A DNA stretch of 6,712 nucleotides from Acidimicrobiaceae bacterium (GCA_003156795.1 PMHU01000303.1:1-6712); one strand, 5' to 3'. Shown: positions 1 through 5,397, counted from the first letter of the stretch. Made by a program: numbers and translations. The notes: generated by a model from the sequence alone, not told the origin.

Positions 1-65
1 TGCTGGGCCCCGACCACCCCGACACTCTTATCACCCGGGATAACCTCGCCGCGCTGCACGGGTGA
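1..65 (+). CDS. Tetratricopeptide repeat protein, C-terminal end only
   Basis: The first 65 bases read in frame from base 3 as LGPDHPDTLITRDNLAALHG and then a TGA stop. The pattern LGPDHPDTL..R.NLA is the signature of the 42-residue kinesin-light-chain-type TPR repeat. In actinobacteria this repeat often forms long C-terminal arrays in NB-ARC/STAND-type regulatory ATPases and other scaffold proteins. Only one partial repeat is visible, so the N-terminal or effector domain, and therefore the function, cannot be read. The stop falls within the repeat rather than after a tail, which is common for these proteins. The gene runs off the left edge. The family call is fairly sure; anything beyond protein-protein interaction would be a guess. 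Confidence 0.6.
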   Translation, partial: LGPDHPDTLITRDNLAALHG

Positions 66-153
66 GGACCGGCTCAGCGGCGGTGGATAGCGACCGATAA
101 TCGTTCGGCGTGAGGTTTGGGGCCTGAATTCGAGCTGAAAGCCTTCGACGTTC

Positions 154-173
154 AGCGGGACGTAGGGTCCGAC
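154..173. promoter_or_regulatory. Possible DevR-like operator upstream of the transporter
   Basis: The stretch contains GGGAC and GTCC half-sites (GGGACGTAGGGTCCG) about 125 bases before the transporter start. It matches 10 of the 14 central positions of the mycobacterial DevR/DosR box (GGGACTWWAGTCCC), but the half-sites are one base further apart than in that box. It could be chance. It is listed because a DevR-like regulator is encoded downstream. Confidence 0.15.
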
Positions 174-297
174 CTGCCAGTGGAGGAGAGCGAGTGGCCT
201 CTCTCACACACAACCGGGCAACGTCTATTGGACAGGAGTAGAGTCCGCGTCGGCGGCCTCGTACGCCCGTGGAGGCTGCTTCGGGGAGGGTAGCGAC

Positions 298-927
298 ATG
301 ACCACGGAATCTGCAGCACTGTCCGAGCCGGTTGCGGGAGGTGCGACCCATGTCGTCCCGATGCACCGCGTGGCCGACCCGGCTCCGCTCGGGTTGGCGG
401 CGTTCGCCATGACGACGTTCGCGTTGAGTATCGGGAATACGAAAGTGTGGGGTCCCGGAGCGGATGCCGCCTTGGCGCTGGCCCTGGTCTATGGCGGTGG
501 GGTTCAGCTCCTCGCAGGAATGTGGGAGTTCGTCCGCAAGAACACATTCGGGGCGTTGGCCTTCTCGTCGTATGGCGCCTTTTGGATCTCGTACTATGTG
601 TTCGGCAAGTTCGTGGCCCCCGGTGTCAGCGCAAGCGATCTCCCGACCGCGGTCGGGGTGTTCCTTCTCGGGTGGACGATCTTTACCTTCTACATGACGA
701 TCCCATCGCTGCGGGTGAGTGGGGCAGTGGCACTTGTGTTCATACTGCTGACCATCACCTTCGTCCTGCTCACGGTCGGAGCGTTCGATTCGAGCACCGG
801 CTGGGACAAGGTCGGGGGCTGGTTCGGTGTGGCCACAGCGGCCGCGGCCTGGTACGCCTCCTTCGCCGGGGTGACGAACGAGACATTCAAGAAGTCGATT
901 ATCCCGACCTTTCCGCTCGCCCCGTAA
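298..927 (+). CDS. GPR1/FUN34/YaaH (SatP-type) acetate/succinate transporter
   Basis: This is an inner-membrane carrier of the acetate uptake transporter family; characterised members such as E. coli SatP move acetate or succinate, probably as anion channels or proton symporters. The 209-residue protein has a polar N-tail (1-26) and then the family signature DPAPLGL at 27-33 (NPAPLGL in most members). About six hydrophobic helices follow, near 29-48, 57-76, 84-104, 116-134, 142-161 and 172-191. The conserved loop GMWEFVRKNTFGALAFSSYGA (74-94) between helices 2 and 3 is diagnostic. The length is normal for the family. The ATG has a good ribosome binding site (GGGGAGGG, about 7 bases upstream). 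It appears to be monocistronic, with a strong hairpin about 190 bases downstream. No acetyl-CoA synthetase or other acetate gene is adjacent, so the substrate is inferred from the family only. Confidence 0.93.
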   Translation: MTTESAALSEPVAGGATHVVPMHRVADPAPLGLAAFAMTTFALSIGNTKVWGPGADAALALALVYGGGVQLLAGMWEFVRKNTFGALAFSSYGAFWISYYVFGKFVAPGVSASDLPTAVGVFLLGWTIFTFYMTIPSLRVSGAVALVFILLTITFVLLTVGAFDSSTGWDKVGGWFGVATAAAAWYASFAGVTNETFKKSIIPTFPLAP

Positions 928-980
928 TCGAGGAGTCCTTCTATACAGCAGGTCGTAGGTCCCACCGAGGAGGGAGAACA

Positions 981-1007
981 TTGGCGCTGACCAAGGAACC
1001 CTCGTAG
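981..1007 (+). other. Possible 8-codon leader ORF
   Basis: A very strong ribosome binding site (GAGGAGGGAGAACA) precedes a TTG that opens a short frame reading MALTKEPS and then TAG. The stop touches a small inverted repeat, GCGC-CGAG-GCGC (1007-1018). It could be a leader peptide or the scar of a lost gene start, because the same frame stays open after the TAG through to 1550. Equally, it may be untranslated. There is no direct support beyond the ribosome binding site. Confidence 0.15.
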
Positions 1008-1118
1008 CGCCGAGGCGCCCGTGACACGGTCCCCGGTGGCGACTTCACCCTCGGCCGGGATACCCCGTCGGGCACGTTGCTCCAGTGGCGCGTCCTCGGC
1101 CATGACCTGGCTGGTGAT

Positions 1119-1156
1119 AGACACGGAATAGGGCCGAACGGCCCTATTCCGTGTCT
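1119..1156. terminator. Perfect 17-bp hairpin, probable terminator
   Basis: The arm AGACACGGAATAGGGCC (1119-1135) and its exact reverse complement (1140-1156) flank a GAAC tetraloop. It lies about 190 bases after the transporter stop and 83 bases before the next start. It is followed by CTTCGTC rather than a U-run, as is common for actinobacterial terminators. Its symmetry means it could act in both directions. The arms are perfect over 17 pairs, so chance is very unlikely. Confidence 0.75.
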
Positions 1157-1161
1157 CTTCG

Positions 1162-1180
1162 TCGCCCGAATATTGGGCGA
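1162..1180. promoter_or_regulatory. Inverted repeat upstream of the regulator unit
   Basis: TCGCCC and GGGCGA form 6-base arms around an AT-rich centre, GAATATT. The site lies 59 bases before the GTG at 1239 and just after the long hairpin. Position and the AT-rich core would suit an operator for the small-protein/response-regulator unit. A second small hairpin is the alternative. No known consensus is matched. Confidence 0.25.
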
Positions 1181-1238
1181 TGCGCCTCGGACTCGTGACC
1201 ACGCCGTCCGTCAGTTCGGCGCTCCAGGGAATCAGACC

Positions 1239-1550
1239 GTGAGTATTTATTCGGAACTGGTTCGAATGGTCGTGGCCGAGGACGAGTCGGACGCCCGCTC
1301 CCTCCCGGATCTAGTGGCCCGAGTCGTTGCTCTCCGCTCGGCTTTGTGCGGTGCCGGTGACCCGGCGGCCAGGGTCGCCTCCGCGGTCGCCTATGACGTG
1401 GCGCTCACCCGAGTGTGTGAGCGCGTCAGGATAAGGCACGAACTGACCGGTGAGCTGGCCGGCCCGGAGGCGAGGCACAAGGCCGAGCTGCAGCTACTGG
1501 AACGAATGCCCTCGCTCGACGGGGTGCTATCTCTCGACAAACCAAGATAG
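1239..1550 (+). CDS. Uncharacterised small helical protein
   Basis: I do not recognise this 103-residue protein. It is soluble, rich in Ala, Leu, Val, Glu and Arg, and looks almost entirely helical. Its central ALRSALCGAGDPAARVASAVAYD segment is followed by a charged amphipathic stretch (RVRIRHELTGELAGPEARHKAELQLLERM, given here as one continuous helix-like region near residues 65-93). There is no signal peptide, membrane segment or metal motif. The frame stays open further upstream to 1077, but it would then run through the perfect hairpin at 1119-1156. The GTG at 1239, preceded by CCAGGGA, is therefore preferred; an ATG at 1266 is a second option. Third codon positions are GC-rich, which supports real coding. 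It ends 12 bases before the chosen start of the response regulator, so the two are very probably cotranscribed. A role tied to that regulator is inferred from position only. Confidence 0.7.
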   Translation: MSIYSELVRMVVAEDESDARSLPDLVARVVALRSALCGAGDPAARVASAVAYDVALTRVCERVRIRHELTGELAGPEARHKAELQLLERMPSLDGVLSLDKPR

Positions 1551-1562
1551 GGCGTGACCGCA

Positions 1563-2240
1563 ATGGACGAGGGCAAGTCGAAAATAGGAGTCTTCCTCCT
1601 CGACGACCACGAAGTAGTTCGCGCCGGGTTACGTCATCTACTCGAGGTGGAAGACGACATGGAGGTGGTCGGCGAAGCGGGGACCGCCGCCGACGCCGTC
1701 GAAGGAATTGGGCGAGCGAGGCCTCGGGTGGCGGTACTCGATGTGCGTCTCCCCGATGGAAGCGGCGTCGAGGTGTGCCGCGAGATCCGATCGCACTATC
1801 ACGACGTCGCCTGTCTGATGCTCACGTCTTTCTCCGACGACGACGCCCTCTTCGATGCCATCATGGCCGGGGCCTCCGGATACGTGCTCAAGGAGGTCCG
1901 GGGTAGTGATCTGGTCGGCGACATCCGCAAGGTTGCCACCGGCCACTCCCTTCTCGACCCTGTGCTGACTGCACGGGTGATAGGGCGCATCAAGGGTCGG
2001 GAGACCGCGGATATCGCCGAGAAGCTGACGACCCAGGAACGACGGATCCTCGATCTCATCGCCGAGGGTATGACCAACCGGCAGATCGCCGAGTCCATGT
2101 ACCTTTCGGAAAAGACGGTGAAGAACTATGTGTCCAACGTGCTGTCCAAGCTCGGCATGAGTCGGCGGACCGAGGCCGCGGTGTACGCCGTGAAGCACGG
2201 AATCAGGCACCACAACCGGGGAGGAGACCAGAGTGGGTGA
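1563..2240 (+). CDS. DevR/DosR-like NarL/LuxR-family response regulator
   Basis: This two-component response regulator is of NarL/FixJ type and should bind DNA when phosphorylated. Numbered from this ATG, the receiver domain (about 7-125) has the acidic pair D14-D15, the phospho-acceptor D60 in AVLDVRLPDGSG, the switch residue T88 in LMLTSF and K110 in GYVLKEV. The C-terminal LuxR-type helix-turn-helix spans about 155-212 (LTTQERRILDLIAEGMTNRQ, then SEKTVKNYVSNVLSKLGM). The segments DDHEVVRAGL, VVGEAGTAADA, LDVRLPDGSG, AGASGYV and the SLLD linker follow Mycobacterium tuberculosis DosR closely. The length of 225 residues is close to DosR's 217. GTG 1554 is a possible start, but it sits one base after AGGG; ATG 1563 has workable spacing. 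All residues needed for phosphorylation are present, yet no histidine kinase is encoded in the window, so it depends on a kinase elsewhere. Confidence 0.93.
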   Translation: MDEGKSKIGVFLLDDHEVVRAGLRHLLEVEDDMEVVGEAGTAADAVEGIGRARPRVAVLDVRLPDGSGVEVCREIRSHYHDVACLMLTSFSDDDALFDAIMAGASGYVLKEVRGSDLVGDIRKVATGHSLLDPVLTARVIGRIKGRETADIAEKLTTQERRILDLIAEGMTNRQIAESMYLSEKTVKNYVSNVLSKLGMSRRTEAAVYAVKHGIRHHNRGGDQSG

Positions 2241-2376
2241 CCGAGACACGACAGTCGAGAAACGTGACGAGGCGGTATGTGCAGAGCTAACCCCTTGCGC
2301 ACCGTTTCGGGTCGATCCACGGGCACCAGGCGTCGTCGCGCTTCGCTCTATCAACTCGGCGGCCTGTGGTGTCTAA
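2233..2376 (+). CDS. Possible 47-residue protein overlapping the regulator's end
   Basis: A GTG overlaps the last 8 bases of the response-regulator gene. It is preceded by a strong ribosome binding site (GGGGAGGAGACCAGA, GGAGGAG about 6 bases from the start), an arrangement typical of translational coupling. The frame gives a 47-residue product beginning VGDRDTTVEKRDEAVCAELT, with two or three cysteines and no hydrophobic segment. It resembles no family I know. GC at third codon positions is only moderate (about 57 percent), weaker than in neighbouring genes. It may therefore be the surviving start of a longer, lost downstream gene (a sensor kinase would be the expected partner) or a genuine small protein. 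The next gene, on the other strand, ends 72 bases further on. Confidence 0.4.
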   Translation: MGDRDTTVEKRDEAVCAELTPCAPFRVDPRAPGVVALRSINSAACGV

Positions 2377-2448
2377 CACCGGGGCCAAGTTTCTCGTACC
2401 TACTCGCCAATGGTGGCATGGCCGGGGCCGGAAGGACGGGTCGAGGGC

Positions 2449-3759
2449 TCAGGCTGCCGCGTTGGTCCAATCGCAGGTCCCCGCGACGCCTTGGGGCTCC
2501 GCGGGCTCGGCTCCGGGGAAGGTGTTGTACCTGACAGCCCAGTCGCACGGGTCCTGGAGGTAGAGCGCCACGCTCGGCCGGTCCGAAACCATGGGCTGGT
2601 GGTTGCCCTCGATGACGATGCCTGAGACGTACCAGAATTCGATTGGCGCTATGGGGCTTCCCTGCACATAGTCGGTCGTGTTGTTCAGGACCATCCAGTT
2701 GTGCCGACGCGAACCGTCAGATGCACGCACCTGAATGTCCATCGGCATGTCGATCAGGTCGTTGCCCACGACGTTGACGTCGCTCACGAATGGCCCGTTG
2801 CCCTGGGCGGCGACGAAGCTGAGTCCCGCCTTCGCGATCTCGTTGTCGTAGATGTCGACGTGCTCAGCGAGCCCGGCGTACGTACCCGGTTCGAGGTCGA
2901 TGGCCGAACGGCCCGCGCTGAACATGGAGTTGTGCTCGATGAGCACATATTGGGCGTTGGTGACCGACACGCCCTGCCGGCCGCTGCCGTTGAAGACGTT
3001 GTCATTCACCTGGATGTTCATCGAGCCTCCCGAGATGTACACGAAGTCGCCGTAGACAAAGCGGATGATGTCGGACGTGATCGACACGTTCGCCGAGGAC
3101 TCGACGTCAACTCCGGCCTGGGCCTCCAGCGCCGGGTCGTACGTGCCGTAACCGCCGGGGTTGTTCGGTCCGCTCACGGTGAGATTCTCGATCCGGACGT
3201 TGGAGCTCGACTCCAAGACGATGCTGGCGCGGCTCCGGGGCCACTCGTAGGACCTCCCCGGGGTCGGGGTGGCGCCGGCGCCGGTCGTCTCGGTCTTCAG
3301 AACCGCGCCATTGCCGTCGATGGTCAGGTTGACCGCGTGGTATAGGACGAGACTCCCGTCGCATCTGTAGATGGCGTGAGCTGGGAACACCACCGTCGTA
3401 CCCGACGGGATGTGCTCGAAGAACGTCGTCAGCTCGCTGGTGACGTCTGTCGCACCGGTCGCGTCGATCTTTGCCGGTACCGTCACCGCGGCCGGCGACG
3501 CGGGAGGAGGAAGCAACGGCTGAGGCGATGGTGGGTTCGCCGCCCAGGAGCCGGTCACCTGTGAGCCCGTCGAACCCGTGAGCATGGAAGTCGGGATGAG
3601 GCCGCTTGGCGTGATGCCCTGCGAGACTCCGACGTGGGCGGTCGTCGATCCGGACGAACTCTGCGCCGGGGCTAACCCGGCGAAGCTCGTAAGCACTGCC
3701 GTCGCCACCACGACGCCTACAAATCCGCGCCGCTTGATGCTGCCCATGCCCAGTTCCAT
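2449..3759 (-). CDS. Secreted right-handed parallel beta-helix protein (pectate-lyase-like fold)
   Basis: This exported 436-residue protein has a Sec-type signal peptide: basic IKRR near 8-11, a hydrophobic core FVGVVVATAVLTSFAGLAPA, and probable cleavage after APA around residue 32. A Ser/Thr/Gly-rich stretch and a Pro-rich linker (about 75-92) lead into the domain. That domain opens with DATGATDVTSELTTFFEH and GTTVVFPA, the usual entry of pectate_lyase_3-type beta-helices. Coils follow with recurring NLTIDGNGA, NVRIENLTVSG, NVSITSDII, NIQVNDNVF, YVLIEHNSMF and HVDIYDNEI units. Two CDW motifs (C405, C429) near the end may form a disulphide. These folds bind or cleave polysaccharides; I could not pick out catalytic residues, so lyase, hydrolase or epimerase activity is open. 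The start at 3759 is chosen because GGAG lies 8 bases upstream; GTG 3768 has no usable site. It stands alone on its strand. Confidence 0.88.
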   Translation of the reverse strand: MELGMGSIKRRGFVGVVVATAVLTSFAGLAPAQSSSGSTTAHVGVSQGITPSGLIPTSMLTGSTGSQVTGSWAANPPSPQPLLPPPASPAAVTVPAKIDATGATDVTSELTTFFEHIPSGTTVVFPAHAIYRCDGSLVLYHAVNLTIDGNGAVLKTETTGAGATPTPGRSYEWPRSRASIVLESSSNVRIENLTVSGPNNPGGYGTYDPALEAQAGVDVESSANVSITSDIIRFVYGDFVYISGGSMNIQVNDNVFNGSGRQGVSVTNAQYVLIEHNSMFSAGRSAIDLEPGTYAGLAEHVDIYDNEIAKAGLSFVAAQGNGPFVSDVNVVGNDLIDMPMDIQVRASDGSRRHNWMVLNNTTDYVQGSPIAPIEFWYVSGIVIEGNHQPMVSDRPSVALYLQDPCDWAVRYNTFPGAEPAEPQGVAGTCDWTNAAA

Positions 3760-3842
3760 CAAACTCACTCCATTTGTGGCTAGCCGCTGACGGTTTGCCC
3801 ACGACTCGATATCTACTTCGGAGACTCAACTGAGGCAGAGCA

Positions 3843-3857
3843 GAGTCGAAAGGCCCT
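3843..3857 (-). promoter_or_regulatory. Shared upstream element, copy 1
   Basis: On the - strand this reads AGGGCCTTTCGACTC, 84 bases before the beta-helix gene's start. A near copy (13 of 15 identical) precedes the G1 peptidase gene. The segment GGGCCTTTCGACTC matches the central 14 bases of the DevR/DosR box at 10 positions. A small hairpin (CCTGA-TTT-TCAGG on the + strand, 3855-3867) overlaps it. It is probably a regulatory site, but the regulator is not proven. Confidence 0.35.
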
Positions 3858-3902
3858 GATTTTCAGGCGTCGAGGCCTCAACGACGCAGGTAGAGGCGCC
3901 TA

Positions 3903-4079
3903 GGCTCCGACGACCGCCCGGTCACGGAACGGACTCGGCATATGGATGTCGTCGGGCCCCACCACCGGCTGCACGCTCGCAGCCACGGCCTCCGCGTCCA
4001 CATCAACTGCCCGACGGCATCGCCCGTAACTCGGCGCCTCCTGCCAACGCCCCGCTAATACCGGAGCACCCCAGAGCAG
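3903..4079 (-). pseudogene. Possible decayed coding fragment in the intergenic gap
   Basis: The 427 bases between the beta-helix and G1 peptidase genes hold no intact gene. On the - strand there is an open stretch of 59 codons between a TGA (4080-4082) and a TAG (3900-3902). Its last 38 codons, ending PVVGPDDIHMPSPFRDRAVV plus two residues, look coding-like, with GC-rich third positions. No start codon with a ribosome binding site is present, and the first part reads poorly. It could be the C-terminal remnant of a lost gene or simply a chance frame in GC-rich DNA. I do not recognise a family. Confidence 0.2.
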
Positions 4080-4093
4080 TCACTCAACCCGGA

Positions 4094-4112
4094 TGACGAC
4101 ATTTCGTCGTCA
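4094..4112. terminator. Small hairpin in the intergenic gap
   Basis: TGACGAC and GTCGTCA pair perfectly over 7 bases around an ATTTC loop. It lies 75 bases past the G1 peptidase stop. No U-run follows on either strand. It may be a weak terminator or an operator-like palindrome. Confidence 0.3.
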
Positions 4113-4160
4113 CGGGCCCGTCCTCGAGGTGAGCGCCGGGCTTGGTGCGATAGGTGCGCT

Positions 4161-4184
4161 AAAGAGACGGAGAGTCGACACTCC
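4161..4184 (-). terminator. Weak terminator-like structure after the peptidase gene
   Basis: A few bases after the stop on the - strand, GGAGTGTCGACTCTCC can form a short imperfect stem (GGAG with CTCC plus two inner pairs around a mismatch). It is followed by GTCTCTTT, a T-rich run. Location and orientation suit an intrinsic terminator for the peptidase transcript, but the stem is short. Confidence 0.3.
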
Positions 4185-4186
4185 GG

Positions 4187-4987
4187 TCACGACGCCGTGA
4201 ACAACTGGTAGAAGGCGGTCGAGGAGGTCATGTGCTGGGACGAGTGGACTGCACCATTGACTTCGATGTTCACGGCCTGCTGATGGTTACCGGGCAAGCC
4301 CACGGTCTGATTCGCGACGCACGAGGGAAAAGACACGCGAGTGGCGGGAATCGGGAAGCCGACATACTCAGTAACGCACTCCGCCGACGAACGTTGCTCG
4401 GCCGGGTCTCTGGCTGTCACGCCGATCGAGTGGGACGTCGTAGTGTCGGTCACCTTCGAGATGAAGAGATCTGAGCCGTCCCACTGCTCGAGGAGGTCGA
4501 CCCGGTCACCAGCGCGGATCGTCATGCTCAGGGCCAACGCTGGCGCAGGGTACATCTGATACCAGGCACCGTCAGACTGATGCCCGCTATCGCAAGCGAA
4601 CGTAAACCCGACCTGCTCCACCGCGTTGTTCGTCCAGCCGTCCAGACCCACCCAGGTAGCCAGTGAAGTCGACCTGGTTGCTTGGCAGGCGAGCGTCGGC
4701 ACGATCACCTGCGCGCTGACCACGTTGGCGGAATGAACATATATGACGGCGGCCCACGGGTTCTGAACCGTCGTCGCGGCAGCGGGCAGGACCCCCCAGG
4801 TAGTGAAGATGCTTGCCGAAAGCACGACACCGATCAGGTAGCGGGCCTTAGTCCCGGACTCCGTGGACCAATGGCGGCGTTGTCGATGACCGGATCCAGT
4901 TGCCTTCTCAGGGTAAAGCTCTGTCAAGGCGCGAGCTAACTTCGATCCTCTTGGTCCCACTCGGTTGAAGCTGGCTCGTCCAGGCAT
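4187..4987 (-). CDS. Exported G1-family (eqolisin-like) glutamic peptidase homologue
   Basis: This 266-residue protein has a basic 48-residue N-tail, a hydrophobic segment (YLIGVVLSASIFTTWGVLPA, about 50-69) and an AAA-TT cleavage-like site, so it is probably secreted or anchored. The domain behind it matches peptidase family G1 (Peptidase_A4): NPWAAVIYV at the start, then TWVGLDGW (111-118), VEQVGFTF (123-130), AWYQMYPAPA (141-150), RAGDRVDLL, and SAECVTEYVG (201-210). G1 enzymes use a Gln/Glu dyad: Q125 in VEQVG fits the catalytic Gln, and E203 or E207 fits the Glu. Four cysteines (C101, C132, C204, C223) could form disulphides. Family members cut proteins at acidic pH outside the cell. No long pro-peptide is seen between the signal and the domain. 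The start at 4987 is chosen for its GGAGG five bases upstream; ATG 4999 lacks a site. The gene stands alone, with a structured leader of about 200 bases. Confidence 0.82.
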   Translation of the reverse strand: MPGRASFNRVGPRGSKLARALTELYPEKATGSGHRQRRHWSTESGTKARYLIGVVLSASIFTTWGVLPAAATTVQNPWAAVIYVHSANVVSAQVIVPTLACQATRSTSLATWVGLDGWTNNAVEQVGFTFACDSGHQSDGAWYQMYPAPALALSMTIRAGDRVDLLEQWDGSDLFISKVTDTTTSHSIGVTARDPAEQRSSAECVTEYVGFPIPATRVSFPSCVANQTVGLPGNHQQAVNIEVNGAVHSSQHMTSSTAFYQLFTAS

Positions 4988-5045
4988 CTTTGCCTCCATG
5001 TGATCCGTAGGGTCTCTGTGTCGGGATTCACCGTGGGGATTCGAG

Positions 5046-5060
5046 GAGCCGAAAGTCCCT
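5046..5060 (-). promoter_or_regulatory. Shared upstream element, copy 2
   Basis: On the - strand this reads AGGGACTTTCGGCTC, 59 bases before the G1 peptidase start. It is the near copy of the element before the beta-helix gene. GGGACTTTCGGCTC matches 11 of the 14 central positions of the DevR/DosR box, including an intact GGGACTTT half. It also overlaps a small inverted repeat, CGAAAG-GGA-CTTTCG. It is a candidate regulator site; an RNA hairpin in the leader is the alternative. Confidence 0.4.
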
Positions 5061-5093
5061 TTCGTCTCAGCCCACCCGGAGGTGCAAGTCCGA

Positions 5094-5109
5094 AGGGCCG
5101 TTCGGCCCT
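5094..5109. repeat. Short hairpin sharing the core of the long terminator
   Basis: AGGGCCGTTCGGCCCT is a 16-base palindrome-like hairpin with a GTTC loop. Its reverse complement, AGGGCCGAACGGCCCT, is exactly the core of the hairpin at 1119-1156 (bases 1130-1145). It lies about 107 bases upstream of the G1 peptidase start on that gene's leader strand, so it could be an attenuator or an upstream boundary. Confidence 0.4.
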
Positions 5110-5196
5110 GTTCGTTGCTTCGCAGTCTGCGGTCCGAGGCTGACTGGCTGGGCCACACCGTTACCTTCAGCCACGACGCAGACCCGTCCTCTTGCC

Positions 5197-5397
5197 GTGG
5201 AGCTCCGTCGTCGGGCGGTGGGGTTGGCCCGCGAGCGGGCGAAGCCGGTGGCGGAGCGGGCGAAGGATCTCGGGATCAGCGAGTCGTGTCTGCGCGGATG
5301 GGTGGCCCGGGCTGATGTTGATCAGGGTCGCCGGAAAACGACCACTTCGGCGGCCACGCTGACTCAGCCGCCCACTCGGAAGTCGAGCAAAAGATAA
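5197..5397 (+). pseudogene. Truncated IS3-family OrfA (transposase helix-turn-helix) remnant
   Basis: The first 45 or so residues read VELRRRAVGLARERAKPVAE followed by RAKDLGISESCLRGWVARADVDQG. This is the N-terminal helix-turn-helix (HTH_Tnp_1) of IS3-group OrfA proteins, which bind the element's ends. In intact proteins the sequence continues into a leucine-zipper region with LTxxEReEL and RRENRRL motifs. Here it changes into KTTTSAATLTQPPTRKSSKR and stops, so the reading frame or the DNA was broken. The usual first residues before ELRRRAV are also missing, and there is no OrfB with its DDE residues anywhere in the window. I found no terminal inverted repeats. The last 34 bases overlap the end of the facing reductase-like gene. 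It is a scar of an old insertion and inactive. Confidence 0.75.

Noticed and set aside
31..981. 316-codon open frame on the - strand across the transporter gene
   Set aside because: It is the shadow of the transporter gene, rich in Arg, Gly and His with no domain, while the + strand frame shows a clear family signature.
1008..1238. Upstream extension of the small-protein frame to 1077 or beyond
   Set aside because: It would run through a perfect 17-bp hairpin and gives a low-complexity sequence unlike the rest; the GTG at 1239 is the better start.
2701..3345. Long + strand frame rich in Val, Asp and Arg opposite the beta-helix gene
   Set aside because: Its composition is typical of antisense reading of a GC-rich gene; the - strand frame has a signal peptide and clear beta-helix coils.
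3785..3799. GGCAAACC on the - strand, like the start of a c-di-GMP-I riboswitch
   Set aside because: The second conserved part (ACGCAAAGCC) is absent and the ribosome binding site follows almost at once, so there is no room for the aptamer.
5023..5095. CTGAGA and GGTGAATCCC on the - strand, suggesting a TPP or c-di-AMP riboswitch
   Set aside because: Only isolated short matches; the other conserved blocks of either class are missing and the downstream gene is not a usual target of the TPP class.
5070..5100. GGTGCAAGTCC on the + strand, resembling a tRNA T-arm
   Set aside because: The loop TGCAAGT does not fit TTCRANY and no anticodon arm or acceptor stem can be placed.
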